Origin: Bacteroidetes bacterium GWF2_41_31
Lineage (GTDB): Bacteria > Bacteroidota > Bacteroidia > Bacteroidales > F082
Assembly: GCA_001769215.1 (NCBI GenBank)
Contig: MEOL01000037.1
Span: forward strand, 124,001 to 188,000
DNA length: 64,000 bases
Reading direction: 5' to 3'
In this document: positions 34,110 to 43,162 of the stretch, in pieces
How the letters are laid out: the number at the start of each line of letters is the position of its first letter
How positions within the stretch are numbered: the first letter of the stretch is position 1
The notes under the pieces: model-generated
Told to the model about the DNA's origin: nothing
What the model saw: only the letters and a program-made list of their open reading frames with translations
The model's database searches: none
Position numbers and translations under genes: made by a program

Positions 34110-37100
34110 ATGATTATGTCGATTCAACAAAATAAATTACAACCAAGGCGGGTGTTTCTTAGTGTATATGCGGTTGTTATCGTTTTGATATTGTTCATTC
34201 ATAACCCAACATCGGCGCAGTTTTATAATGGATCGAACCAGTCGTTTGGAAAAAACCGGGTACAATACAACGATTTTTTATGGACTTATTACAAATTCGA
34301 TGACCTCGATACCTATTTCAACCTGAATGGAAAAGAGCTGGCACAATATGCAGCCCGGTATGCCACGGAACAAATCCCGGTGATTGAAGCGAAAATGGAA
34401 ACCATCCTCGATAAGCGCATTCAGTTTATCGTTTTTAATAACCTCACCGACCTGAAACAAAGCAATATTGGTTTGATGACGGATGATAAATACAACGTGG
34501 GCGGCGTTACCCACATCATCGGATCCAAGGTGTTTTTGTACTTCGATGGAAACCATGTGAACTTTGAAGAACAAATCAGGACAGGCATAGCTGAAGTGCT
34601 TTTTAACCAGATGATGTTTGGTGGAACACTCACCCAGCAGGTAAAAACGGCTACCTTTTTCAGCCTGCCCGAATGGTACAGGATAGGTCTTATCTCATGG
34701 CTTGGAAAAGATTGGGGTGTCGAGCTGGACAATGTGGTCCGTGATGGAATCCTATCGGGCAGATACACCAAACTCAATAACCTGGTTGGACAGGACGCCA
34801 CTTTTGCCGGTCATTCGCTCTGGAGGTTTATTGCCAGCCAATATGGTATTGCTGCCGTAAGCAACATCATCCACATGACCAGCATGAGCAATAGCATCGA
34901 CAAAGGTTTTATGTATGTAACAGGAAGATCTTTTAAAATGATTGTTAAAGAATGGAAGGAATATTACGATAATGAATATAGTCAGTTTTTAGGAAACACG
35001 AACCTGCCTGATCATCTGGTGAAAGCCAGGTATAAATCTGACGTAGTCTTTAATCGTCCAACACTGAGCCCCGACGGGGAAATGCTGGCCTACACCACCA
35101 ATGAAATGGGCAAATACAAAGTTTTTATTAAAGATTTAAAAACCGGGAAACAGAAAAAAATCCTGAGAAAAGGCGTGATGATCGACACCAAGACAGATTA
35201 CAGCTATCCATTGTTGTCGTGGCATCCCACCGGAAAGTTGCTGGCCGTCGTAATTGAGGACAAAGGAATGCCCTGGTTGTATTTATACAACCTGGAAGAA
35301 AAGCATTTTACACGTCAGATACTTTATAATGTTCAAAAGGTAAATGACTTTGCATATTCTGATGACGGACGGTTGTTAGCCGTTTCGGCTACCCAGAAAG
35401 GCCAGTCGGATATTTTTATTTTCGACATTGCAGCGAGTTCCTGGCTTAAAATTACCGATGACATATACTCGGATTTATCACCCGCGTTTATCAACCATTC
35501 GTCACAAATTGTGTTTAGCTCCAACCGTGAAAACGATACTTTGGGCAAAGAACCGGGGCTTGTGGTGGATGTCCCCGACCATTTTGATTTATTTGTTTAC
35601 GATCGTGCAACCCACAGCCGCATCCTAAAACGAATTACCAACACTCCCTTAGCGGATGAATCTCAGCCTAAAGCCTATGGGGTTAACACCCTCTCCTATC
35701 TAAGCGATGACAATGGCATTACCAACAATTACCTGGCCGTAATCGACAGCACGGTCTCTTCGGTAGATACAGCCATTCATTACCGGTACTATACACATGT
35801 AAAAGCAATTACCGATTATTCCCGAAACATCATCGATCACCAGGTAGTTCCAAAAGCAGGTAAGCAGGCCATGACCATTTATCATGAAAACCGATATCAA
35901 CTTTACGTGGAAGAAGCCCTTCCCTATGACGCGATTCCCGGATTAAAGCTCACCGACACTAAATATTTCCAGGGTTTGAGGGCATCCTACGAAACTGATG
36001 TAAAGGGGCAAAAGCATGAACCTTCGCCAAAATTACCCGTCGAACTTTTGTTGAATGACAGCATTGTAGCCAAACCCCCTCCAATGGCAAGACCCAATAT
36101 AAAACGCTTTGTCATGGTATATCGTGATGCCGATGGCAACGAAATTCTGGGAATTCAGCCAGCAGAAGGTGGAGAAGTATCGGTAGGTTCTGGCACTTTG
36201 CCCGGGTTGAATGGGCCACCCTCGGGCAGTGAACTGGTGATACCAAAACGGTTAAATTACAACGTATCCTATTTTATTAATGACCTGACCTCTCAGGTGG
36301 ATTTTAATTACATCAATTATGGATATCAACCATTTACAGGAGGAGGTAGCCCCATTTATCTGAACCCGGGATTTAATGTGTTCTTTCAGGTCGGGCTTAC
36401 TGATTTGATGGAAGACCATCGGTTTATCGGTGGCATCCGGTTGAATACGAGTTTGATAAACAATGAATACCTGTTTAGTTATGCCGACCTGTCGAAACAA
36501 CTCGATAAAGAAATCGTATTTCATCGCAATACAATTGAATATACTGATGGGTACTCCCAATGGAGGGTCAATTCACATGAGGTGTTTTATTCGCTGAAAT
36601 GGCCCTTTAGTGAGGCACTGAGTTTAAAGGGTACACTCCAATACAGGAATGAGATGTACGTTTTTATGGCCACCGACCAGATTAACCTGAAAATTCCAAA
36701 TGGTTATTCTAACTGGGGAGGTTTGAAAGCAGAATTGGTCTTTGACAACACCCGGTCGTTGGGCACGAACCTGCTGCTGGGTACCAGGTATAAAGTGTTT
36801 GCCGAATACAATCAATTGTTCGCCGCCGTACAGGACAATAAAGTTTTACATTTTGAGCAAAAATATAACCTGTTCGTCATCGGTGCCGATTACAGGCACT
36901 ATACCAAAATTCACCGCAACTTTATTTGGGCCAACCGCCTGGCCGTCAGCACTTCTTTCGGCGCAAGCCCGTTGATTTATTACATGGGTGGCGTTGATAA
37001 TTGGCTAATGCCTGTGTTCAATACCAATACACCTATTGATTATAATCAAAACTACGCCTACCAAACACTGGCCACCAATATGCGCGGCTTTAACCAAAAC

Positions 37101-37472
37101 ATACGCAACGGAAACAGTTTTGTGGTAATCAATACCGAGCTTCGGTTTCCTGTTTTTCAATATTTTTCGCGTACTCCCATCAGCTCCGGATTTTTAAGGT
37201 CGTTTCAATTGGTTGGTTTCGGCGATGTTGGAACTGCCTGGACAGGTGTCAACCCCTATTCGCGCCAAAATGCCTTGTACACCAATTATATCGATAGTGG
37301 TCCGATGCACATTTCGGTTGAAGTTCAAAAGGAACCCATCGTGGCCGGATTTGGTCTGGGAGCCAGAACCACCGTTTTTGGTTATTTTGTGCGGGGAGAT
37401 GTATCGTGGGGTGTGGACGATTATAAAGTTACAAGTCCTGTTTATTATCTTTCGCTTAGTCTCGATTTTTAA
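34110..37472 (+). CDS. Large exported protein: protease-like domain, TolB-like propeller, beta-barrel
   Basis: The 1120-residue product has a signal segment (about residues 15-37, SAQ), then three regions. Residues about 40-300 resemble gluzincin (peptidase MA-like) domains, but where HExxH is expected the sequence is GIAEVLFNQ, so the zinc site seems lost. Residues about 305-680 hold PD40/TolB-type propeller blades (RPTLSPDGEMLAYTTNEMG, VNDFAYSDDGRLLAVSATQ). Residues about 700-1120 look like an outer-membrane beta-barrel, ending with alternating aromatic strands and a terminal Phe (SLSLDF). I know this combination only as hypothetical or TolB-like proteins in Bacteroidota. It may be a surface receptor or assembly factor. 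A second start at 34116 is possible. Confidence 0.7.
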   Translation: MIMSIQQNKLQPRRVFLSVYAVVIVLILFIHNPTSAQFYNGSNQSFGKNRVQYNDFLWTYYKFDDLDTYFNLNGKELAQYAARYATEQIPVIEAKMETILDKRIQFIVFNNLTDLKQSNIGLMTDDKYNVGGVTHIIGSKVFLYFDGNHVNFEEQIRTGIAEVLFNQMMFGGTLTQQVKTATFFSLPEWYRIGLISWLGKDWGVELDNVVRDGILSGRYTKLNNLVGQDATFAGHSLWRFIASQYGIAAVSNIIHMTSMSNSIDKGFMYVTGRSFKMIVKEWKEYYDNEYSQFLGNTNLPDHLVKARYKSDVVFNRPTLSPDGEMLAYTTNEMGKYKVFIKDLKTGKQKKILRKGVMIDTKTDYSYPLLSWHPTGKLLAVVIEDKGMPWLYLYNLEEKHFTRQILYNVQKVNDFAYSDDGRLLAVSATQKGQSDIFIFDIAASSWLKITDDIYSDLSPAFINHSSQIVFSSNRENDTLGKEPGLVVDVPDHFDLFVYDRATHSRILKRITNTPLADESQPKAYGVNTLSYLSDDNGITNNYLAVIDSTVSSVDTAIHYRYYTHVKAITDYSRNIIDHQVVPKAGKQAMTIYHENRYQLYVEEALPYDAIPGLKLTDTKYFQGLRASYETDVKGQKHEPSPKLPVELLLNDSIVAKPPPMARPNIKRFVMVYRDADGNEILGIQPAEGGEVSVGSGTLPGLNGPPSGSELVIPKRLNYNVSYFINDLTSQVDFNYINYGYQPFTGGGSPIYLNPGFNVFFQVGLTDLMEDHRFIGGIRLNTSLINNEYLFSYADLSKQLDKEIVFHRNTIEYTDGYSQWRVNSHEVFYSLKWPFSEALSLKGTLQYRNEMYVFMATDQINLKIPNGYSNWGGLKAELVFDNTRSLGTNLLLGTRYKVFAEYNQLFAAVQDNKVLHFEQKYNLFVIGADYRHYTKIHRNFIWANRLAVSTSFGASPLIYYMGGVDNWLMPVFNTNTPIDYNQNYAYQTLATNMRGFNQNIRNGNSFVVINTELRFPVFQYFSRTPISSGFLRSFQLVGFGDVGTAWTGVNPYSRQNALYTNYIDSGPMHISVEVQKEPIVAGFGLGARTTVFGYFVRGDVSWGVDDYKVTSPVYYLSLSLDF

Positions 37473-37492
37473 TAACACACATGACACACTAA

Positions 37493-37867
37493 ATGAAAAT
37501 GACTCTTTCAATTGTAATCATCCTGATATTAATTGGTTTACTGGCAGGAGTGTTTAGCGGATTAATCGGGATAGGAGGTGCCATCATTATGATACCTGCC
37601 CTGGTTTTTATTTTAGGAATGGATCAATACAGCGCTCAGGGTACCAGCCTGGCTATCATGTTGCCACCCATTGGATTGATGGCTGCATGGAATTATTACA
37701 AAGCCGGTGCCCTCGATTTAAGATATGCCATGATTATTGCCGGCGCATTTTTTATCGGCGGCTATTTTGGTTCAAAATTCGCACTCGGCATTCCCGAGGT
37801 CATCCTCCGGAAAGTTTTCGCTGCAATCCTTTTGGTGATCGCTGTTAAGATGTTTTTTAGCAAGTAA
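37493..37867 (+). CDS. Half-length TauE/SafE family membrane protein
   Basis: The 124-residue protein has four membrane helices. GVFSGLIGIGGAIIMIPAL and DQYSAQGTSLAIMLPP are the hallmark of the N-terminal half of TauE/SafE sulfite/sulfonate exporters, which are normally about 250 residues long with two such halves. The frame is open and ends cleanly (MFFSK), and the gene has its own spacing, so this looks like a genuine short form, possibly acting as a homodimer. It is 20 bases after the propeller/barrel gene. Substrate unknown. Confidence 0.8.
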   Translation: MKMTLSIVIILILIGLLAGVFSGLIGIGGAIIMIPALVFILGMDQYSAQGTSLAIMLPPIGLMAAWNYYKAGALDLRYAMIIAGAFFIGGYFGSKFALGIPEVILRKVFAAILLVIAVKMFFSK

Positions 37868-38109
37868 AACCCTTTTCAAAATAAAACTGTGCCAAAAATT
37901 CTTAAAAAAAATATTTTTTAAAAAAGGTGCGATAATCGGCTAATTTCCCGCTGATTATTTTTTATCAACATAGCCTGTGAATAAATAATCGAGGGTGATT
38001 GAAGATTTGTGTTGTATATTGCCTCACTTAAAAGTCAGGCTCTTTTTTTTATAAAAACGCTGGCTTACAAGCATTTGTTAAAGCATCATCAATCAACCAG
38101 ATCATCGCT

Positions 38110-40863
38110 ATGGAGAACAATTTGTACTTAAATTTTGACGAAAAAATCAACATTGATCCAGTAGGACAAGACGTAGAGCAGAAGAAAGAGAAGAGTTTTT
38201 ATGAACGAGTTTTAGAAGAAAGAGCGAAATTGGAAATATCAGAAGAAAATCTAGAAAATGTACCATCATCAGAACCTCAGGCCGCTGAAGACTTGATTAA
38301 AAAACCTGCCATGAAACATGAACCCCCGGCCGGGCTAAGGCATCCTTATACGCATGAAGAGGTTTTTGAAGCGAGTGTGGCCTACTTTGATGGTGATGCC
38401 CTGGCGGCCAACGTTTGGATTAATAAATACGCGCTAAAAGACAGCAAAGGTCATTTATATGAACTCACTCCTGCGGATATGCACCACAGACTGGCCAAAG
38501 AAATTGAACGCATAGAGAAGAAGTACAAAAACCCGCTTACCGAATCCGAAATTTTTGAGGTACTCGACCGGTTTAAATACATCATTCCGGCAGGAAGCCC
38601 CATGGCAGGAATTGGTAACGAAGAGCAAATATCATCATTATCCAATTGCTTCGTCATCGGTAACGATGGTGCCTCCGATAGTTATGGTGGAATTCTTAAA
38701 ATCGATCAGGAGCAGGTTCAGCTAATGAAACGCAGAGGTGGCGTGGGCCACGATCTCACCCATATCCGCCCGGCAGGAAGCCCGGTTAAAAACACGGCCC
38801 TTACTTCCACAGGTGTTGTCCCCTTTATGGAACGGTATTCCAACTCAACCCGCGAAGTGGCGCAGGATGGTCGCCGCGGTGCCCTGATGCTAAGCATTGG
38901 CATTAAACATCCTGATGCCGAACATTTTATCGATGCCAAGCTTGAACAGGGTAAAGTAACCGGGGCCAATGTTTCAGTAAAAGTGGACGACGAGTTTATG
39001 CGTGCTTTAAAAGATGACACATCCTACATGCAGCAATTCCCGATAAACAGTAAAAATCCATGGGTTCAAAAAGAAATCGATCCGAAAGATTTGTGGAATA
39101 AAATCATTCACAACGCATGGGCTTCGGCCGAACCCGGTGTGCTGTTCTGGGACACCATCATCAAAGAGTCGATTCCCGATTGCTATGCCGATAGTGGTTT
39201 TAAAACCGTTTCCACCAACCCTTGCGGCGAAATTCCGCTTTGCCCTTACGACAGTTGCCGGTTGTTGGCAATCAATCTCTATAGCTATGTGGAAAACCCA
39301 TTTACACCGGAAGCCTATTTTAATGGTGATCTTTTTACCAAACATACCCACATTGCCCAAAGAATGATGGATGACATCATCGACCTTGAAATAGAAAAGG
39401 TAGATGCTATCCTGAGTAAAATTATAGCCGATCCGGAAACCGATGAAGTGAAACAGGTTGAAAAGAGGTTATGGGAGAAAATACGTGAAAAATCAATTCA
39501 GGGCAGGCGTACCGGTATAGGTATTACTGCCGAAGGAGATATGCTGGCGGCCCTTGGTTTGCGATATGGATCGGCAGATGGCATCACATTTTCAACCGAA
39601 GTACATAAATTACTGGCCATCGAAGTATACCGTTCGTCAGTTGAATTGGCTGAACAACGTGGATCGTTTCCCTTGTATAGCGCCGAACTTGAAAAAAACA
39701 ACCCATTTATTGCGCGTATAAGAGAAAACGCTCCCAAGGTATACGAAAAGATGACCAGAGTTGGCCGCCGGAATATTGCTTCGTTGACCATCGCCCCCAC
39801 CGGAAGTATCAGTATCTGTACCCAAACAACCTCCGGCATCGAACCTGTTTTTATGGTTTCGTACAAACGCAGGCGCAAAGTTAACCCCAACGACAGAAAT
39901 GTACTGGTCAATTTTGTTGATGAGGTGGGAGACGCCTGGGAAGAGTACCTGGTGTTTCATCCCAAATTTGAAACCTGGCTTCATATAAACGAATATGATG
40001 TGGATGAAGTGAAACACATGAACGATGAAGACCTAAATAAAATTATTGCAAAATCACCTTATTATCAATCTTCCTCAGCCGATATCAACTGGGTAAGCAA
40101 AGTGACCATGCAAGGCGAAATTCAAAAATGGGTCGACCACAGCATCAGCGTTACGGTAAATGTACCAGAATCTGCAACCGAAGAACTGGTGAGCGAAATC
40201 TATATGAAAGCATGGGAAAGTGGTTGCAAGGGGATGACCATCTACCGTGAGGGGTCGCGTTCGGGTGTACTGGTCAGTAACGAAAAGAAAAACGACCTTT
40301 CAAAAGACGACTTTAACGAAACCAAAGCGCCCTCACGACCAAAGACCCTGGAAGCAGATGTGATTCGGTTCCAGAACAATTATGAAAAATGGATGGCTGT
40401 CATCGGAAAAATCAACGGCAAACCCTATGAAGTGTTTACAGGGAAAGCAGAAGATTTTTATCTGCCTCCTTACGTTGAATCAGGATGGGTGGTTAAAATA
40501 AAAAACAAGGGAGAACGCACCCGCTACGATTTTCAGTTTGAAGACCGCCAGGGCTATAAAATTACCGTTCCCGCTTTGTCGCGAAGTTTTGAACAGGAAT
40601 TTTGGAATTACGCCAAATTAATTTCCGGAGTACTTCGCCACGGCATGCCCTTGCATTATGTTATCAACTTGATTTCGAACCTGAATTTTCCCGACGACAA
40701 CATCAACACATGGCGAAATGGGGTGGTCAGGTCGTTAAAACGGTATATACCGGATGGCACCAATGCTGTTGATACACGTTGTGGAGCCTGTGGCGAAAAT
40801 TCAGTAATTTATGAAGATGGCTGCTTAATTTGTAAATCTTGCGGTCACTCAAAATGCAGCTAG
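38110..40863 (+). CDS. Adenosylcobalamin-dependent (class II) ribonucleotide reductase
   Basis: This converts ribonucleotides to deoxyribonucleotides with coenzyme B12 as radical source, without oxygen. The 917-residue protein has an acidic N-terminal extension (1-80), SLSNCFVIGNDG near residue 180 with one redox Cys, TNPCGEIPLCPYDSC near 370 with the catalytic Asn/Cys/Glu, and IAPTGSISICTQ. The tail from about 750 holds an extra domain and ends in a zinc-ribbon-like CGACGE and CLICKSCGHSKC. The final cysteines may reduce the active-site disulfide. The protein is longer than the roughly 640-residue Thermotoga-type enzyme. No cobalamin riboswitch is recognisable in the 242 bases upstream (37868-38109). 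Confidence 0.93.
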   Translation: MENNLYLNFDEKINIDPVGQDVEQKKEKSFYERVLEERAKLEISEENLENVPSSEPQAAEDLIKKPAMKHEPPAGLRHPYTHEEVFEASVAYFDGDALAANVWINKYALKDSKGHLYELTPADMHHRLAKEIERIEKKYKNPLTESEIFEVLDRFKYIIPAGSPMAGIGNEEQISSLSNCFVIGNDGASDSYGGILKIDQEQVQLMKRRGGVGHDLTHIRPAGSPVKNTALTSTGVVPFMERYSNSTREVAQDGRRGALMLSIGIKHPDAEHFIDAKLEQGKVTGANVSVKVDDEFMRALKDDTSYMQQFPINSKNPWVQKEIDPKDLWNKIIHNAWASAEPGVLFWDTIIKESIPDCYADSGFKTVSTNPCGEIPLCPYDSCRLLAINLYSYVENPFTPEAYFNGDLFTKHTHIAQRMMDDIIDLEIEKVDAILSKIIADPETDEVKQVEKRLWEKIREKSIQGRRTGIGITAEGDMLAALGLRYGSADGITFSTEVHKLLAIEVYRSSVELAEQRGSFPLYSAELEKNNPFIARIRENAPKVYEKMTRVGRRNIASLTIAPTGSISICTQTTSGIEPVFMVSYKRRRKVNPNDRNVLVNFVDEVGDAWEEYLVFHPKFETWLHINEYDVDEVKHMNDEDLNKIIAKSPYYQSSSADINWVSKVTMQGEIQKWVDHSISVTVNVPESATEELVSEIYMKAWESGCKGMTIYREGSRSGVLVSNEKKNDLSKDDFNETKAPSRPKTLEADVIRFQNNYEKWMAVIGKINGKPYEVFTGKAEDFYLPPYVESGWVVKIKNKGERTRYDFQFEDRQGYKITVPALSRSFEQEFWNYAKLISGVLRHGMPLHYVINLISNLNFPDDNINTWRNGVVRSLKRYIPDGTNAVDTRCGACGENSVIYEDGCLICKSCGHSKCS

Positions 40864-40868
40864 GGTAT

Positions 40869-40927
40869 GCCCGAAAGGTAAGTACAGGTTAGTCTAAGTT
40901 TTCGGGCGGTTTTTTTTAGCCGCCCGA
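40869..40927 (+). terminator. Terminator after the ribonucleotide reductase, with an alternative hairpin
   Basis: GCCCGAAA (40869-40876) pairs with TTTCGGGC (40900-40907), followed by GG and T8: an intrinsic terminator. The right arm can instead pair downstream: TCGGGCGG (40902-40909) with CCGCCCGA (40920-40927) around the T-tract. The two structures exclude one another. Confidence 0.7.
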
Positions 40928-41045
40928 TGTGTTTCCGGGTTTTGACAGGTAATGTGATCAAAAATAGTTGTCATTTGGGTTGGAGTCCGTCACAAGATGA
41001 TTAATTGAAATCTTTCTAAATCGTAATCAATGAACAGGATTAGGT

Positions 41046-41073
41046 TTTGATAAGTAATATTTATATACATTTG
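41046..41073 (+). promoter_or_regulatory. Promoter of tRNA-Ser
   Basis: TTTG at 41046-41049, 16 bases, TACATTTG at 41066-41073; the mature tRNA begins at 41100. Confidence 0.5.
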
Positions 41074-41099
41074 CCGTTCTTTTTTTGATAAAAGAAATT

Positions 41100-41187
41100 G
41101 GAGAGGTGCTCGAGTGGCTGAAGAGGCTCGCCTGGAAAGCGGGTATACCCCAAAAGGGTATCGCGGGTTCGAATCCCGCTTTCTCCG
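41100..41187 (+). tRNA. tRNA-Ser (anticodon GGA)
   Basis: The 88-nucleotide gene folds as a class II tRNA: a 7-bp acceptor stem (GGAGAGG with TTTCTCC, two G-U pairs), D-arm, anticodon stem with loop CTGGAAA (anticodon GGA, reading UCC and UCU), a long variable arm (TATACCCCAAAAGGGTA), and T-arm GCGGGTTCGAATCCCGC. The discriminator is G at 41187 as expected for serine; the CCA end is not encoded. Confidence 0.97.
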
Positions 41188-41207
41188 CAATGAGGTAGAA
41201 AAATAAA

Positions 41208-41239
41208 TTGCATTAAACTAAAATAAATTTTTAACTTTG
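41208..41239 (+). promoter_or_regulatory. Promoter of the Exb operon
   Basis: TTG at 41208-41210, 21 bases, TAACTTTG at 41232-41239, then a 47-base leader to the ATG at 41287. It lies just after the tRNA gene, so the operon has its own promoter. Confidence 0.65.
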
Positions 41240-41286
41240 TCCAATCGTAAAAGTTAACTAAAAACTGATCATCAATTTTTACAAAC

Positions 41287-42108
41287 ATGAGAAAATTAAT
41301 CGCGTTTCTTACCATCGTTGTTTTGATAACCTCGGGCTTATCAAACTACAGTTATGCACAGGCCACCAACACAGAGAGCGCTACTCCGGTTGAAGCAGCC
41401 GCTGCTGGTGATGCTGTTACACCTTCTGAAGAAATAGTGCAGGCTGTAGCAACAGTTGCTGAACCTGAAGTTCAGAAATCATTTCACCAGGTGTTGAAAG
41501 AAAAATTTATTGAAGGTGGCCCCGGTTTTATGGGAATTGTTTTGCTTGCCCTTATTTTTGGCTTGGCCATCAGCATCGAGCGTATCATTTACCTCAGCAT
41601 GGCTTCCATTAACACAGGCAAACTCCTCAAAAACATTGAGGCAGCACTGGATAAAGGTGGCATCGAAAAAGCAAAAGAAGTTCTTCGCGACACACGCGGG
41701 CCTGTTGCCAGTATCTTTAGCGAAGGGCTCAACCGTTTCGACGATGGCCTGGGCGAAGTTGAAAAAGCCGTTATATCATACGGAAGCGTAGTGACCGGAC
41801 GCCTCGAGGCCGGCGTTAGTTGGATTTCACTTTTCATTGCCCTGGCTCCTATGCTCGGGTTTATGGGAACTGTAATTGGGATGATTCAGGCCTTTGATGC
41901 TATTGCAGCCGCCGGAGATATCTCTCCAACGGTTGTTGCTGACGGTATTAAAGTGGCTTTGTTGACTACCGTTTTCGGTTTGATCGTAGCTATCATACTT
42001 CAAATTTTTTACAATTACATTGTTTCCAAAATTGAAAGCCTCGTCAACGATATGGAAGACAGCTCCATTGCCTTTATTGATATCCTGTCGCAACACATTA
42101 AAAAATAA
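41287..42108 (+). CDS. exbB: ExbB/TolQ/MotA-type proton channel subunit
   Basis: The 273-residue protein forms the pentameric proton channel that powers TonB. After a signal-like N-terminus (residues 1-26) and an Ala/Glu-rich linker come three membrane helices: GFMGIVLLALIFGLAISIE, SWISLFIALAPMLGFMGTV with the conserved MLGFMGTVIGMI motif, and ALLTTVFGLIVAIILQIF. The N-terminal extension is normal in Bacteroidota. It heads a four-gene operon with five to eight bases between genes, and can energise the TonB receptor at 57455-59704. Confidence 0.93.
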   Translation: MRKLIAFLTIVVLITSGLSNYSYAQATNTESATPVEAAAAGDAVTPSEEIVQAVATVAEPEVQKSFHQVLKEKFIEGGPGFMGIVLLALIFGLAISIERIIYLSMASINTGKLLKNIEAALDKGGIEKAKEVLRDTRGPVASIFSEGLNRFDDGLGEVEKAVISYGSVVTGRLEAGVSWISLFIALAPMLGFMGTVIGMIQAFDAIAAAGDISPTVVADGIKVALLTTVFGLIVAIILQIFYNYIVSKIESLVNDMEDSSIAFIDILSQHIKK

Positions 42109-42113
42109 AGATC

Positions 42114-42575
42114 ATGAAAGATAGTATTCACTCAATAACAAAAGTGATTTTGATCGTTCTGCTGGCGTTGTCTGTTGTTTCAGGCTTGATTTTCTATGGC
42201 CTGTTTGATTTCAACAGAACCCTCGACATGATGATGGACGATCTGAATAACCCTTATATGAATGAAATCTTTTACTGGTCGGCTATATTATTGGGTATTA
42301 TTGTGCTCATCACAATACTCTCACCTATTTATAACATTATCCTCAATCCCAAAGACGGGAAAGCCATACTTTTTAGTATAGGCGCTTTTGCCGTTGTTAT
42401 TTTAATAGGTTATGCCCTTGCCGATAATGAGTTTTCTGAATATGAACTGGAAAAATTGAAAACCACCGCTGAAGTCTCCACTTATGTAGGTATGGGACTC
42501 TATACCACCTACATCACTTTTGGTATCACAGTGCTTTCAATTATATACGCATCCGTGGTAAAATTGTTTAAATAA
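42114..42575 (+). CDS. Small four-helix membrane protein of the Exb operon
   Basis: The 153-residue protein has four predicted membrane helices (about residues 10-32, 50-70, 85-105, 125-150), with acidic loops such as RTLDMMMDDLNN between the first two. It has no recognised domain. Its position between exbB and exbD, five bases after exbB and seven before exbD, recurs in Bacteroidota and suggests an accessory subunit of the energy-transduction complex. The role is inferred from position only. Confidence 0.75.
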   Translation: MKDSIHSITKVILIVLLALSVVSGLIFYGLFDFNRTLDMMMDDLNNPYMNEIFYWSAILLGIIVLITILSPIYNIILNPKDGKAILFSIGAFAVVILIGYALADNEFSEYELEKLKTTAEVSTYVGMGLYTTYITFGITVLSIIYASVVKLFK

Positions 42576-42582
42576 TCGCATT

Positions 42583-43161
42583 ATGGCTATAAAAGCATCC
42601 CCGGAAATAAACGCCGGATCGATGGCAGACATCGCCTTCCTCCTGCTGATCTTCTTCCTTGTGACTACAACCATGGACGTCGACACGGGGATCACCAGGA
42701 AGTTGCCACCACCAGTCGAAAACAATGAAGAAGATATAGATGTTAAAGATCGAAATGTATTGAAAATATTAGTCAATAGCCAGGACAGGTTGCTCGTTGA
42801 TGGAAGACCGGGAGACATCAGTCAACTAAAATTTAAGGTAATTGACTTTATTACACCACATCCGGGCAATGACGAATATCCTGAAGTTACAACTAAACAC
42901 ATCGATCAATTGAACCGGGATATCACTATTTCAAAGGGTATCGTGTCGTTGAAAAATGACAGGGGAACCTCGTATGACATGTATATTCAAGTCCAGAATG
43001 AGTTGGCGGCTGGTTTTAATGAGTTGAAAGACCGGTTCTCCATGGAAATGTATGGGCAGAAGTATAGTGCCCTTATCGACAATGATAAAATCGACGCGGT
43101 AAATGCCGCGGTACCTGTAGCCATTTCGGAAGCAGAACCTGAAGATATAGGAGGAAAATAA
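42583..43161 (+). CDS. exbD: ExbD/TolR-type biopolymer transporter, first copy
   Basis: ExbD couples ExbB proton flow to TonB. The 192-residue protein has a short cytoplasmic N-terminus (INAGSMADIAFLLLIFF) whose membrane helix holds the essential Asp, then a periplasmic domain. Here the periplasmic part is longer than in the second copy and includes an insertion-like region around residues 75-130. It overlaps neither neighbour but is one base from the next gene. Confidence 0.9.
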   Translation: MAIKASPEINAGSMADIAFLLLIFFLVTTTMDVDTGITRKLPPPVENNEEDIDVKDRNVLKILVNSQDRLLVDGRPGDISQLKFKVIDFITPHPGNDEYPEVTTKHIDQLNRDITISKGIVSLKNDRGTSYDMYIQVQNELAAGFNELKDRFSMEMYGQKYSALIDNDKIDAVNAAVPVAISEAEPEDIGGK

Positions 43162-43162
43162 T

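Noticed and set aside
37868-38109. Cobalamin riboswitch in front of the B12-dependent ribonucleotide reductase
   Set aside because: I looked for the B12 box and its surrounding helices and did not see them; only AT-rich sequence and weak promoter-like motifs are present.
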